DNA of 44,434 nt from Olavius sp. associated proteobacterium Delta 1 (lineage in GTDB: Bacteria; Desulfobacterota; Desulfobacteria; Desulfobacterales; JAFDCJ01): assembly GCA_902749685.1 (NCBI GenBank), contig CACVKW010000491.1:1-44434 (forward strand), written 5' to 3'. The translations under genes were made by a program, and so were the position numbers. The notes beneath the pieces are model-generated. The model saw only the letters and a list, made by a program, of their open reading frames with translations, was not told where the DNA came from and did no database searches. This document shows, piece by piece, positions 7,722 through 17,858 of this stretch (its first letter is position 1; every line of letters begins with the position of its first letter).

Positions 7722-9820
7722 ATGTTTGAAGGCCCGGAAAAGAAATTCCAACGTCATATTGCGGACTATTTCATCCGTGAATATCAGTATGCACTGATTG
7801 AGCAGGATGAGATCACCGACACGGAATATTATTTTGCCGAGGACCATCTGATCGCCTTTCTCAACGCGACTCAAAAAGAGACCTTTGAAAACCTGGAAGC
7901 GGAATACGGGACCGACGCCGAGGAAGAAATTTTCAAGGCCCTCAAGGATGAACTACGGATTTCCCCCCTGTGGCTGATCATCCGGCATGGCCTCACCGTG
8001 CGGGGGCTGGAGTTCAAGCTCTATTTTCCAAAACCCCGTTCCAACGAGAGCGTTGCCAACCAGCATTACCGAGAGAACAGAATCACATTTATCCCCGAGC
8101 TGGTCATCAAAGGCGGTGAACGCCCCGATTTCGGTCTCTTTTTAAACGGTCTGCCCACCATGACCATGGAGCTGAAGCACGAGAAAAACCAGACCGTGCA
8201 CGATGCGGTGAGACAATACGCTGACCGGGATCACGACGATAGGATCTTTCAGCTCCCCTTTCTCCATATCGCGGCAGACACCTCCGACGTCATGGTGGCC
8301 ACCGATCCCAGAGCCGAAAAGAATTTTCGCTGGTATAACACCGGCCTTGAGAACAAGACTGAAAATGAAAACCAATATCCAGTCGAATTCCTTTACAGCG
8401 ATGTGCTGGCCAAAGAGACGATCCTTGAGGCGATCTCCTTTTTCCTGATTTATGTCCCCAAGAAAGAAGCCGAACGCGATAAACCGGAAAGACCTGCATT
8501 CACCATTTTCCCCCGCTATCATCAATCCCGAATGGTGCACAAGGTAGCACAGGATGTCCTGGGCCATTTTACGGAACAGGCCAATATCGGCAAGAAATAC
8601 CTCATCGCCTATTCCGCCGGCTCCGGCAAAACCCTTTCCATCTGTTGGCTGGCGGACCGCTTGCATAGTTTGTATAAGCCCGGCACCAACGAAAAGATGC
8701 TGGATATGCTGTTCGTGCTCACGGACCGGAAATCGCTGGATAAAAATATCCGCGATGAATTTGAAAATTTGACTCACCTGCAGGGCGTCGCCGGCTATGC
8801 TAAAAAATCAGCCCAGCTGAAACAATTCCTAAAAACCGGACGGTCGATAGTCGTCAGCACCCAGCAAAAATTTAAATGGATTTTGGATGAAATAGCTGAC
8901 GACTCTGATTTAAAACAACTGCGGGTAGCCTTTTTAATCGATGAGGCCATCGCTCCCAGGAAGGGAAAATGGGGGTTGCCATCAGGGTGCCTTTTCGCAA
9001 TCCCAATGAACCGGACAGCGACGCAGCAGACGCCGAAGCCGACCCCGAAGAGGAACTTGCCAAGATTATCCGCGCCCACGACGCCAATCAGCTCTTTGTC
9101 GCCTTTACGGCCACCCCGGCACCTGCCACCATGCAACTTTTTGGCGAGCCTTTTGACACCTATTCCGAGGCCGAGGCAATTCAAGAAGGATACATTGTGG
9201 ATTTGGCCTCCAGTATTATTTCCTATAAAACCCTTTATAACCTGCATTGCGCCATAATCCCCAAGGCAGATGAAGAAACGCTTTATCCGGCCGGGGTGGT
9301 GAGCAAGGCCTTGAAAAACGTTGCCTTTCAAGACGAGGGTCTTATCCAGTATAAGGCCGAAGTTATGCTCCGTATATTTGAGGAACGAATCAAACCGTTG
9401 ATTAACGGCCACGCCAAGGCAATGATCGTTACCAGCTCCCGGCTGGCAGGCTTGCGATATTTTGAAATTATAAAAGACAAGCTTAAAGAGCGTGAAGGCG
9501 CTGACTATAAAGTCTTGTATGCCTTTTCCGACTTTATCCACCCCGAGACCAATCAATCCATTACTGAAATCCAGGTTAACGGTTTGCGGCCCGGCGAGTT
9601 TATTGAAGACCGCTTTGCTGCTTTTGCCGAATATGTCAGCCCGCAGCTCATCAAGCAGGGATCGGTCTCAGAACTTATGAAGCAGATGCGGCAGACAAGT
9701 GTGGTCAAAGCCAGTGTTCAGTATAAAGGGGGAGTGGCCATTTCCGGCAAAATTAAACTGAAAAAGGGGCGAAAAGGCGGTGGCGGTCCACCCCCTAAAA
9801 AAGTCTCGGTACAGGACATT
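7722..9820 (+). pseudogene. hsdR: Type I restriction endonuclease subunit, frameshifted and internally deleted
   Basis: Starts at ATG 7722. The N-terminal PD-(D/E)XK nuclease is visible (PDFGLF then MELKHE, near residues 135-150), then the helicase motor with Walker A AYSAGSGKT near residue 297. At 8943-8948 one C is missing: adding it turns the text into IDEAHRSQEGKMGVAIRV, restoring the DEAH box and joining the frame that begins at 8969. Helicase domain 2 runs to PGEFIEDRF near 9610, then changes abruptly to a short basic stretch; I cannot find the expected remaining motor motifs. HsdR is normally about 1000 residues or more; this cannot be active. Confidence 0.85.
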
Positions 9821-9937
9821 GAAACGACTCAGCGACTACAGCAGGCCGGGGAAATTATGGGCATAACTGTGCTGGATCATATTATTTTCAACGGTACGGA
9901 TTATTTCAGCTTTTTAAAAAGTGGTATTGGGTTATAA
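9821..9937 (+). pseudogene. radC 3'-end fragment fused to hsdR
   Basis: The last 38 codons of the hsdR-derived frame read ETTQRLQQAGEIMGITVLDH and end in a DYFSF motif, which is the C-terminal end of RadC/JAB-type DNA repair proteins, not HsdR. The join falls on the sequence for VQDI, where both genes could have shared a few bases. The rest of radC is absent from the window. It marks a deletion or recombination between unrelated genes. Confidence 0.65.
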
Positions 9938-10017
9938 GGTTGCCTTGTATCCAGGTGGTATAAAGAAAAGTTGAAAAAACTCGCCTGCGGTAAATGCATT
10001 GCCTAAGGAGCAATATC

Positions 10018-11037
10018 ATGGTGCACGACATCAATCGCCAGGTCCTTCTGAAGTCCAGACCGGCAGACATCCCCGAAGCGGAGAACTTCGAGATTGTCAA
10101 CGCTCCCGTACCGGAGCTCGGTGACAACGAGGTCCTGGTCCGCAACATTTACCTCTCCGTCGAACCGGCGATGCGCGGCTGGGTCAGCGAGGTCGCCAAT
10201 TATTCCGAAACGGTTCCGCTCGGAACGGTGATGCGCGCGTTCACGGTCGGTTGTGTGGCAGCATCCCGCCATTCCGATTACCGACCGGGAGAATTCGTTA
10301 CCGGTATGTTCGGTTGGCAGGACTACGCTTCAATCGAGGCGAAGGTGATTCAAAGGAAGGTCACCGAAACCGACCTGCCGATCTCGACGTCACTCGGCGT
10401 CCTTGGATTGAACGGTATAACCGCATATTTCGGGTTGCTGGAAATCGGTCAGCCCAAAGCCGGTGGAACAGTGGTGGTATCGACTGCCGCGGGTGCGGTC
10501 GGCTCGTGCGTCGGTCAAATTGCCAAGATAAAAGGCTGCCGAACCGTCGGTATCACCGGCGGGCCTGAAAAGGTGAGGATATGCCGTGACGAGTTTGGCT
10601 ACGATACGGCCATCGACTACAAAGTGGGAGGGCTTGACGTGGCACTGGCCGCGGCCTGCCCGGAAGGTGTCGATGTTTATTATGACAACACGGCCGGAAT
10701 GATCAGTGACGAAGTATTAAAACACCTCAACCTAGGTGCCCGGGTTGTGATTTGTGGCACCGCTTCGATCGCCAACTGGGAGCCGATTCTAAAGGGCCCG
10801 CGAGTTGAGCGCCATCTCCTGGTAAAACGAGCACGCATACAGGGTTTTCTCGTTTTGGATTACGCCGAGCGCTATGCCGACGCCTTACAGGAACTCACGC
10901 CATGGGTACGGCAGGGCCTGATCCGATACCGGGAGGACATTCTTGAAGGCATTGAACAGGCACCCGGTTCAATCGCCGGCCTCTGCCGCGGCGAAAATTT
11001 CGGCAAGCGTCTTATTCGAATCGCATCGGAAGAATAA
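10018..11037 (+). CDS. NADP-dependent MDR-family oxidoreductase (zinc-independent)
   Basis: A 339-residue medium-chain dehydrogenase/reductase of the type that reduces enones or prostaglandin-like substrates with NADPH. The cofactor-binding region is VSTAAGAVGSCVGQIAK near residues 155-170; the catalytic and structural zinc cysteines of alcohol dehydrogenases are absent. ATG 10018 is chosen because AAGGAG (10005-10010) precedes it by 7 bases. Its 5' part recurs in the relic at 2239-2364 and its 3' part at 27951-27992, so three copies or pieces exist. It converges on a darP remnant. It appears intact. Confidence 0.85.
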   Translation: MVHDINRQVLLKSRPADIPEAENFEIVNAPVPELGDNEVLVRNIYLSVEPAMRGWVSEVANYSETVPLGTVMRAFTVGCVAASRHSDYRPGEFVTGMFGWQDYASIEAKVIQRKVTETDLPISTSLGVLGLNGITAYFGLLEIGQPKAGGTVVVSTAAGAVGSCVGQIAKIKGCRTVGITGGPEKVRICRDEFGYDTAIDYKVGGLDVALAAACPEGVDVYYDNTAGMISDEVLKHLNLGARVVICGTASIANWEPILKGPRVERHLLVKRARIQGFLVLDYAERYADALQELTPWVRQGLIRYREDILEGIEQAPGSIAGLCRGENFGKRLIRIASEE

Positions 11038-11226
11038 CGGCTTTCAGCACCCTTCTTATTGTTCTGTCGAACAGGCAACCTATCTTGCTGCCTCGATAAA
11101 TCGGGTTTCCGGCGGGCATCTGTTTATTTCCGTAAGTTTCCCGACCGGATGCGTTCGAGTGCGGCTTCGATGAGTTGCGGGTCGATATGCCGCATGAGGG
11201 CTCCGATGTACTGAATCTGCCTGCGC
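10996..11226 (+). repeat. Left 231-bp direct repeat flanking the catabolic island
   Basis: Covers the last 14 codons of the oxidoreductase, the intergenic gap and the 3' end of a darP-like gene on the minus strand. It aligns without gaps to 27951-28181, with about 31 mismatches by hand count (about 87% identity). The final 45 bases are identical. Sequence to its right has no relation to darP. Confidence 0.9.
11124..11226 (-). pseudogene. darP-like 3' fragment
   Basis: On the minus strand this reads RRQIQYIGALMRHIDPQ and ends at TAA 11126-11124, matching the end of the complete short darP at 28079-28354. Only the last 34 codons remain; the front of the gene is cut off at 11226, where the island begins. 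The stop position is the same as in the complete copy. Confidence 0.8.
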
Positions 11227-11393
11227 TAAAAATCAATGTTGACAACAATGCCCGCTTTCGTTATCTGGATGGGTATTGGTTCCGACTAATTGACGTCTCA
11301 ATATGTTGTGCTCCAGCTGAAGCCGATACACAATTCACCGTTTTCGATTCATCCGCTTGGAAAAAGCAACTTCTTATCTTTAAGGAGTATATA

Positions 11394-12545
11394 TTGCTGC
11401 CGAGTAACGCCGACGTTGTAGTGGTTGGGGGTGGAGTGATCGGGGCCTCCATCGCCTATCATCTTGCCAGGCGAAAGATAAGCGTTGTTTTAATTGAAAA
11501 GGGCGATTTGGCCTCCGGGAGTTCCGGTGCCTGCGGCGGAACTATTTTTCTGCAAACCAAGAGCCCCGGAACCCACCTGGAGTTGGCCCTGGAAAGTTCC
11601 AGACGATTCGTTCATCTGGAACAGGAGTTGGGATTCGGTTTCGAATACCAGCGCCATGGCGGAATGATTGTCATTGAAAGCGAAGAAGAACTGCGGACCC
11701 TGGAGCAGTTTGTCGAAAAGCAGAAAAACATCGGTCTGGATGTATCGTTACTGGACCAAAAGCAGGCCAGGGAACTGGAACCATCCTTGAGCGAAACGAT
11801 ACTGGGTGCCTCGTTTTCACCATTGGACGCTCAGGTTAATCCGATGTTTCTGACGTTTGCCTTCATTAAAGCCGCCCGGGATCTCGGCGCCAAAACTTTA
11901 GCCCATACCCGGGTAACTGGATTCTGCAAGGCATCCCATCGCATAAAGTCAGTGACAACGGATAAAGGCGAAATTCAAACCAGAGTGGTTGTGAATGCCG
12001 GCGGCGTTTATGCCGCGAAAATCGGAGCTCTGCTGGATTTAGAAATTCCGATCAAACCCAGAAGGGGTCAGCTTGTCGTTAGCGAGGCCATTGGACCGAC
12101 AATAAGCCGTTGCATGCTGTCAGCCCAATATATTGCCGCTAAATTCAATGCAGACCTGGCTCAAAAAGGCGGGGGCGTATCGATTGAACCAACTGCCAGC
12201 GGCAATTTTATTTTAGGATCGACCAGAGAATTTGTCGGATTCGATAAAAGCGTCACTCTGGAAGGAATCTTTCATATCGCCAAACACGCATCCAGGATTA
12301 TACCGTGCCTTAAGAAATTGAATTTTATTAGAGTATTTGCAGGATTGCGGCCCTACACGCCGGACGGCCTGCCTATACTCGGCACCGTTGCAGGGCTCGA
12401 TGGTTTTGTCATGGCGGCCGGGCATGAAGGCGATGGAATCGCTCTGGCACCGATCACCGGTGAAATAATCGCCGACCTAATCGTGGACAATCGCGCCGGC
12501 TTTCCGCTGGAAGAATATAACCTGGCAAGGTTTTACCCTAAATAA
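11394..12545 (+). CDS. DAO-family FAD-dependent amine/imino acid oxidoreductase
   Basis: A 383-residue flavoprotein of the glycine oxidase/D-amino acid oxidase group. The FAD-binding motif VVVGGGVIGASIAYHLA is at residues 9-25 and the C-terminal substrate/flavin motif LRPYTPDGLPILG near 324-336. It resembles the beta subunits of sarcosine, opine and hydroxyproline oxidising enzymes. I chose the TTG at 11394 because TAAGGAG (11381-11387) sits 6 bases before it and the FAD motif follows at once; the open frame extends further upstream without support. It opens the rightward operon of the island and probably pairs with the 587-residue flavoprotein at 15077. Confidence 0.8.
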   Translation: MLPSNADVVVVGGGVIGASIAYHLARRKISVVLIEKGDLASGSSGACGGTIFLQTKSPGTHLELALESSRRFVHLEQELGFGFEYQRHGGMIVIESEEELRTLEQFVEKQKNIGLDVSLLDQKQARELEPSLSETILGASFSPLDAQVNPMFLTFAFIKAARDLGAKTLAHTRVTGFCKASHRIKSVTTDKGEIQTRVVVNAGGVYAAKIGALLDLEIPIKPRRGQLVVSEAIGPTISRCMLSAQYIAAKFNADLAQKGGGVSIEPTASGNFILGSTREFVGFDKSVTLEGIFHIAKHASRIIPCLKKLNFIRVFAGLRPYTPDGLPILGTVAGLDGFVMAAGHEGDGIALAPITGEIIADLIVDNRAGFPLEEYNLARFYPK

Positions 12546-12570
12546 TCCGCTTCAAAGGAGGTACGACCAT

Positions 12571-13665
12571 ATGACTCAAAGTTTAAATTTTGCCGTGCTT
12601 GGCAGCGGCAACGGCGGCCGGGCTTTTTGCGGACAGATTGCCCATAAGGGATGTCCGGTGGTGATGTATGAACCCCTGGCGGAGACCGCGGACTTTCTGA
12701 AATTAAAAGAGGAAAAGAAAATGATGCTTGCCGGTGATATCTCCGTCGGGGGAAATCTGCGGGGAGTCACTATGGACATCAGAGAGGCCGTGGCGGATGC
12801 CGAAGTGATCTTTATCGTCGTGCCGTCTTTCGCGCATTCGCCGATATTTGAAAAAATGATACCCCATTTGCGAGATGGACAGCATGTCATCATCGTACCC
12901 GGCAACTATGGCGGCTTTCGGTTAAAAAAGATGATGGCCGATGCCGGTGTCAACCCGGCTATTTCCATTTCCGGAACCGCATCGCTGCCGTATGCCTGCC
13001 GTATATCGGATTACAACACCGTCATGATCTACAAAAAAAAGTTTCAGCTGAAGATCGCCACTTCACCGGCTGAAACCTCACAAACGGTACTCGACATCAT
13101 AAACGATGTTTTCAGCGGCTATATTCATTTCATCGCCGGATCAAATCTGCTGGCAATTGATCTGGACAATGTGAACTACACCCTCCATCCCCTGCCGGTG
13201 CTCTTAAATTACGGTGATATCGAAAAAAATCCGGCTACTTTCAGACACTACATCGATGGTTTGACGCCGCTGATATCGGAGCAGATGATGAAGATGGATG
13301 AGGAGCGCATGGCCATCGGCAAGGCATTGGGGTTGGACCTCTCGTCGACCATGGATCAATTAATGATGTACTACGGCCAAAACGAATCCATCACATATTT
13401 CGAGTATGTGAACAGCGAAGAGAGCCCGTACAAAGATATAGTCGGTCATAATGTCCGAAGCCGCTACATCACAGAGGATGTGCCGTGTCTGCACGTGCCG
13501 GCCGTTGAACTGGCTCATCTGGCCGGTATCGATGCACCGATTGCCGAGTTGTGCGTAAGGCTAAGCTCCCAGCTTCACGGGGTGGACTATGCAACCGCAG
13601 GGACCACTCTGGCCAAGTTGGGTCTTGGCGGCAAGAGCGCAGCAGAGATTGTGGCAATGGGGTGA
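12571..13665 (+). CDS. Opine dehydrogenase-family NAD(P)-dependent oxidoreductase
   Basis: A 364-residue protein with the dinucleotide-binding AVLGSGNGGRAFCGQ at residues 8-22 and the two-domain plan of octopine/nopaline/vitopine dehydrogenases (helical domain with NVNYTLHPLPVLLNYG near 205, whose His is expected at the active site). The family joins an amino acid and a 2-oxo acid reductively, or splits the resulting opine. A textbook AAAGGAGGT precedes the ATG. Sitting between DAO-type flavoenzymes and a transporter, a catabolic role on an opine-like compound is likely, but the substrate is not known. Confidence 0.8.
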   Translation: MTQSLNFAVLGSGNGGRAFCGQIAHKGCPVVMYEPLAETADFLKLKEEKKMMLAGDISVGGNLRGVTMDIREAVADAEVIFIVVPSFAHSPIFEKMIPHLRDGQHVIIVPGNYGGFRLKKMMADAGVNPAISISGTASLPYACRISDYNTVMIYKKKFQLKIATSPAETSQTVLDIINDVFSGYIHFIAGSNLLAIDLDNVNYTLHPLPVLLNYGDIEKNPATFRHYIDGLTPLISEQMMKMDEERMAIGKALGLDLSSTMDQLMMYYGQNESITYFEYVNSEESPYKDIVGHNVRSRYITEDVPCLHVPAVELAHLAGIDAPIAELCVRLSSQLHGVDYATAGTTLAKLGLGGKSAAEIVAMG

Positions 13666-13959
13666 AAAGGATGAAGGCCGATTTGCAAAGCGTTAGGTCT
13701 GAGGTTAGAGGTTGGAGGCAAAAAAAGATCGGCGTCCGGGTTAGAGTCTTAATTGTGCATTCTTTGCATTCAATGCGAAAGCTTTTTATTCAATAGACGG
13801 AACGCCTTAATTTTAGGCATTTTTAGGCACTTTTGGCATTTGTTGGATAACCTGAGCAGTTAATTAAAATCAAAATGGTTATTCCAACCTGTTTGGTTCT
13901 CCGCCGCAGGCGGATCCGCGTTTGGGTTTAGGCATAAAATTCCACAGGATTCTCACTCT
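13666..13959. other. Intergenic gap inside the island
   Basis: No gene is visible. It holds short direct repeats of the type TTTTAGGCA (around 13812-13842), which are echoed on the other strand near 17600-17620, and a GCCGCAGGCGG palindrome-like stretch. The gap divides the rightward genes, so the second DAO gene may have its own promoter. Confidence 0.4.
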
Positions 13960-15057
13960 ATGCAACCGGATATAATCGTAATCGGCGCTGGTGTCATCGG
14001 CACTGCTTGTGCTTATTTTCTTTCTGCCCGGGGTGCCAAAGTCCAGGTTCTGGAACGCAACCATCTTGGCTGCGGTGCTTCGGGCAGCACGGCTGCGATC
14101 ATCAGTATCAGCGGTAGCAGCAGTACCCCGGAGCCTCTGCTTGCCTTAAATGTCGAAAGCTACCATCTGATTCTGGATCACGAACAAAATTTTGACCCAT
14201 CCCTTGAAATCATCCGAGGCGGGGCGCTGTATGCGGCCATGAGCGAGCAGGAAACGCGCGAGATACACCCATTTTACGAAGAAATTCATCAGATGGGAAT
14301 TGATTGCAAACTTTTAGACGGTCCGGAAGCAAAGCGGTTTGAGCCCCTGCTTGCCGACCATGTGACAGCTGCGATCTACAATCCGGCCAGTTACCATGTC
14401 AATCCGTTTCGTTTGGGTGAGGCTTACCTTAACCACGCCTTGCGTAATGGGGGCCGGGTTGAATATGGTGTTGAAGTTCACGATATAAAGGTCAGCAATG
14501 GTCGCATCGAAGCGGTCGTTACGGATCGGGGCGATTATCATGCCGATTGGGTTGTGGCGGCCGGCGGTGCTCACACGCCTCAGATTCTGTCCTCCCTGGG
14601 TATTGAAATTCCCATCGTACCGGCCCGGGGGCAGGTGATCCTTACCGAAGCCTGCCCGCCAATGACGGATCGCGTGCTCATGTTTGTTAACCACTTGTAT
14701 ACCAGGCAGACCGCCAGCGGAAACTTTTATCTCGGGAGCCAGACAGAGTTTGTTGGATTCGAAAACCGTATCACTTTGGAAAAACTAACCGCATTCACCC
14801 GGGCGTTTACCCGGGCGGTGCCGTTTTTTGCCAGACTGCATGCATTGCGCTTTTTCGCAGGTTTTCGGCCCATCTGTGAAGACAACCTCCCCGTGATTGG
14901 GCCGGTGCCCGGCTGTCCGCAGCTGGTTGTCGCATCCGGGCACGGCCGCAGCGGGGTGCGTTTCAGTGCCAGCACCGGCAAAGCTGTCAGCGAACTTATC
15001 ATGGATGGAAACACAGAGCATCCAATCGATGCGTTTGCTGTCGATCGATTTGCCTAA
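13960..15057 (+). CDS. Second DAO-family FAD-dependent oxidoreductase
   Basis: A 365-residue paralogue of the flavoenzyme at 11394, with the FAD motif IVIGAGVIGTACAYFLSA at residues 5-22 and the C-terminal FRPICEDNLPVIG signature. Members oxidise secondary or D-amino acids, passing electrons to O2 or to a partner flavoprotein. It ends 19 bases before the FAD/2Fe-2S subunit at 15077, so these two most likely form one complex, as in opine oxidase or HcnBC-type enzymes. Its ribosome binding site is weak (AGGA). It appears intact. Confidence 0.8.
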   Translation: MQPDIIVIGAGVIGTACAYFLSARGAKVQVLERNHLGCGASGSTAAIISISGSSSTPEPLLALNVESYHLILDHEQNFDPSLEIIRGGALYAAMSEQETREIHPFYEEIHQMGIDCKLLDGPEAKRFEPLLADHVTAAIYNPASYHVNPFRLGEAYLNHALRNGGRVEYGVEVHDIKVSNGRIEAVVTDRGDYHADWVVAAGGAHTPQILSSLGIEIPIVPARGQVILTEACPPMTDRVLMFVNHLYTRQTASGNFYLGSQTEFVGFENRITLEKLTAFTRAFTRAVPFFARLHALRFFAGFRPICEDNLPVIGPVPGCPQLVVASGHGRSGVRFSASTGKAVSELIMDGNTEHPIDAFAVDRFA

Positions 15058-15076
15058 ACGACCAAAAAGTAACAGA

Positions 15077-16840
15077 ATGGAAAAAGCATCTAAAAATCAA
15101 ATAAAAAACGACTTCCGCATTGAAACCGGCATTACCCGTGGAAATAAAATAGAAATTTTTGTCAACGGCCAACCGGTGGGTGCCTATGAGGGCGAGACCA
15201 TCGGGGCTGCGTTGGCGGCATCCGGTATGCGCGATTTTCGCCGGACAGCGCAGTTAAAGGATTCCCGGGGAATGTATTGCTGTATGGGCTCCTGCTACGG
15301 GTGTTTGGTGACGGTAGATGGCCAACCCAATATAAAGGCCTGTATCACACCGGTTCAAGCCGGCGAGCAAATTACGTTACAGGAAAGTTTTGGCCGGGTG
15401 GATATGGATTCACCCGGACCTCCGCCCGGTCGCCTTGTGCGCAAGCAGGTTCCGCTGGTAATTATCGGGGGCGGACCGGCCGGTCTCAGCGCGGCCATTG
15501 CTGCGGCTGGCGCAGGCACTCGGGTTCTGGTTCTCGATGAGAATCTGCAGGCCGGCGGACAGATCTACCGTCAACTTCCTCAAACTTTTCGGGTAAACGA
15601 ACCGGCGATATTGGGCACCGATTACCTGGATGGGAAGTCGTTGCTCGGGCAGGTGCGTCAACTAGCTGACGTCATTACCATATGGTACGATGCCCTGGTG
15701 TGGTCGGTATTTGAACCAAACCAACTGGCGGTGGCCCGTAATAATGAACTGGTATTGCTGGATGCCCGGGCGATCATTATCGCTACCGGTGCTTACGAAC
15801 GGCCGGTTCCGGTGCCCGGCTGGACACTGCCCGGCGTGATGACGGCCGGCGGAGCGCAGGTGCTTATTAAAAGCCAGCGGGTGCGACCCGGTCGCCGCGT
15901 ACTGTTGGCCGGCACCGGCCCGCTGCAACTGGTGGTTGCCAACCAAATGCTGAATGCCGGCATGGAGGTATTGGCCGTGACGGAAAGCGCATCCACTGAA
16001 GGCGTCTGGCGAATGGTACCTGATTTGATGCGCCAACCGGCTTTAATCAAGCAGGGCCTCGCATATATATATCGCCTCAAACGAGCCGGGGTTCAGATGT
16101 TGCGCTCGCATGTGCTGCTTGGCGTCCGGGGTGTTGGGAAAGCTGAGCAGGCCATCGTCGGCAAAGTGGATTCTCGTTGCCGCCCCATTGCAGGCGCGGA
16201 TAAAATCTTTGATGTCGATACGGTCTGTATCGGCTACGGGTTGATACCGTCCGTCTGGCTTACCCGCATGCTCGGTTGCCGGCATGTCTACCATCCAATG
16301 GTGGGTGGGTGGGTGCCATACTTCGATGAGAATATGCAGACCGATCAGCCCGGCGTGTTTGTGGCCGGCGACGGTGTCGGGATCGCCGGTGTGCTGGTTG
16401 CGAAAAGGCAAGGAACGATTGCCGGCCTTTATGCGGCTGCGCATGCCGGCAGCATTTCAGACGCTCAGGCCCGACAGGCGGCCCGCGCGCAGCGCAAACC
16501 GCTTGCTTCCATGGGAAAATTCCGCCGGGCCATGGACCGCATGTATCAGATTTACCCGGATCTTTATGCCAATGTCAGCGACGAAACCATCGTGTGTCGT
16601 TGTGAAGGGATTACCGCCGGTGAGATCCGCAAAGCCATTCGTGAGGGGACGATGAATCTCAACGACATCAAAAAGCGGACCCGCTGCGGAATGGGTTATT
16701 GCCAGGGCGCCAATTGCCAGCCGGCAATAGTTGCAATGCTTGGCAGAGAGTTTGGTGCAAATCCGGCGCAGATAAATATGATGACCACGCGTCCGCCGGT
16801 CAGGCCGGTGCCGCTAAATCTTTTAATTTTCGATTTGTAA
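15077..16840 (+). CDS. HcnA/HcnB-like fused 2Fe-2S and FAD/NAD oxidoreductase
   Basis: A 587-residue protein joining three parts: an N-terminal Fer2-type domain (VNGQPVGAYEGETIGAALAA, with Cys ligands in CCMGSCYGC and a later Cys) at about residues 25-105; an FAD domain (VIIGGGPAGLSAAIAAA near 128) with an inner NAD-type motif (LLAGTGPLQLVVA near 277); and a C-terminal BFD-like four-Cys domain (VCRCEG, then CGMGYCQGANC). This is the plan of alpha subunits of opine, sarcosine and hydroxyproline oxidising enzymes with the small ferredoxin subunit fused in front. It likely takes electrons from the DAO partner. The stop is 2 bases from the convergent livF stop. Confidence 0.85.
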   Translation: MEKASKNQIKNDFRIETGITRGNKIEIFVNGQPVGAYEGETIGAALAASGMRDFRRTAQLKDSRGMYCCMGSCYGCLVTVDGQPNIKACITPVQAGEQITLQESFGRVDMDSPGPPPGRLVRKQVPLVIIGGGPAGLSAAIAAAGAGTRVLVLDENLQAGGQIYRQLPQTFRVNEPAILGTDYLDGKSLLGQVRQLADVITIWYDALVWSVFEPNQLAVARNNELVLLDARAIIIATGAYERPVPVPGWTLPGVMTAGGAQVLIKSQRVRPGRRVLLAGTGPLQLVVANQMLNAGMEVLAVTESASTEGVWRMVPDLMRQPALIKQGLAYIYRLKRAGVQMLRSHVLLGVRGVGKAEQAIVGKVDSRCRPIAGADKIFDVDTVCIGYGLIPSVWLTRMLGCRHVYHPMVGGWVPYFDENMQTDQPGVFVAGDGVGIAGVLVAKRQGTIAGLYAAAHAGSISDAQARQAARAQRKPLASMGKFRRAMDRMYQIYPDLYANVSDETIVCRCEGITAGEIRKAIREGTMNLNDIKKRTRCGMGYCQGANCQPAIVAMLGREFGANPAQINMMTTRPPVRPVPLNLLIFDL

Positions 16841-16842
16841 TT

Positions 16843-17568
16843 CTAATCTTTGGCCATTAACGATACTTTAATAATTTCCCGGATGTCTTCTTCGAAATCT
16901 TTTTTGGGTCCACCCTGTTTGACCTGTCCCATATCAAGCAAATACATGTATTCCGAAACCTCGAGCGCTTTCATTATATTCTGATCCACTATTAGGATGG
17001 TGGTACCCTGCCGGGCGATTTTAATCAGAAGATCATAAATTTCAGTTACAATCTTAGGGGCCAGTCCGACCGAGGGCTCATCGATCATCAACAATTTGGG
17101 TTTTGACATGATCTCTTTGCCCACCGAAAGCATTCTCAGGTAACCGCCGCTCAAATACGTTGCTTTTTCCGCCCGTCGCTCCGATAGCACCGGGAAAAAT
17201 TCATATATTTCAGACAATCTCTCGTTAACTAAGTTTTTATCATTGCGAAAGGTCCAGGCACCCAGCAGCAGGTTGTCCTGGATTGACAGCTGGGGGAAGG
17301 TACTGTATTCCTGAAGCATGTAGCTGATTCCCCTTTGCTTTAACAGGTACGGCTGAAGGCCTTGAATTTCTTTGCCTTCAAAAATGATTTTTCCCTCGCG
17401 CGGATGAAGAAATCCGAAGATCGTCTTTAAAATGGTGGACTTTCCCGCCCCGTTGGCGCCGATGATACCGGTAATCGCACCTTCTATTACCTCAAGGGAG
17501 ACATCATATAAAACATCGATTTCTTCCACATAGCCTGCAGTAATATTTTCCATGGAGATCATGGACAT
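16843..17568 (-). CDS. livF: Branched-chain amino acid ABC transporter ATPase
   Basis: A 241-residue ATPase from the ATG at 17568, chosen because GGAGG lies 7-8 bases before it. Walker A GANGAGKST, signature YLSGG and Walker B LLMIDEPS are all present, with the LivF-type C-terminus. It is the last gene of the leftward transporter set and works with LivG below the LivHM membrane channel to drive import. A gap of about 290 bases separates it from livG, longer than between the other transporter genes, so it may be partly independently expressed. Confidence 0.9.
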   Translation of the reverse strand: MSMISMENITAGYVEEIDVLYDVSLEVIEGAITGIIGANGAGKSTILKTIFGFLHPREGKIIFEGKEIQGLQPYLLKQRGISYMLQEYSTFPQLSIQDNLLLGAWTFRNDKNLVNERLSEIYEFFPVLSERRAEKATYLSGGYLRMLSVGKEIMSKPKLLMIDEPSVGLAPKIVTEIYDLLIKIARQGTTILIVDQNIMKALEVSEYMYLLDMGQVKQGGPKKDFEEDIREIIKVSLMAKD

Positions 17569-17858
17569 GAAGAAGCCTCCGGAATGCATAGAATGCGCTA
17601 AATTGCCTAAAATGCCTATAGGTTAGGTATTCTGTCTTTTTAAATGAGCGGAACTTTTGCCGGTCCTTGTTTTTCGCTGTTTTACCCGTTCGGTAATTTC
17701 TGGCACTCAGAAAATCAACTTAAAAAATAACTGGTACCTGAATTTTTTACCGCTATCTTCGCATCTTACAACCGACTCATATATAATCATATTCAGGGTT
17801 AGTAAAAATACGTGCAAAATCCAGGTACTAACAAACGGGATACCCGTAAAAATACTGG
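17569..17858. other. Gap between livG and livF
   Basis: No gene seen. Near 17595-17625 there are repeated TGCCTAAA/ATGCCTA words that mirror those in the 13666-13959 gap. The rest is AT-rich without a clear promoter. Confidence 0.35.

Noticed and set aside
8795..9556. Minus-strand frame of 253 codons under hsdR
   Set aside because: Antisense shadow of a coding region; no ribosome site or family features.
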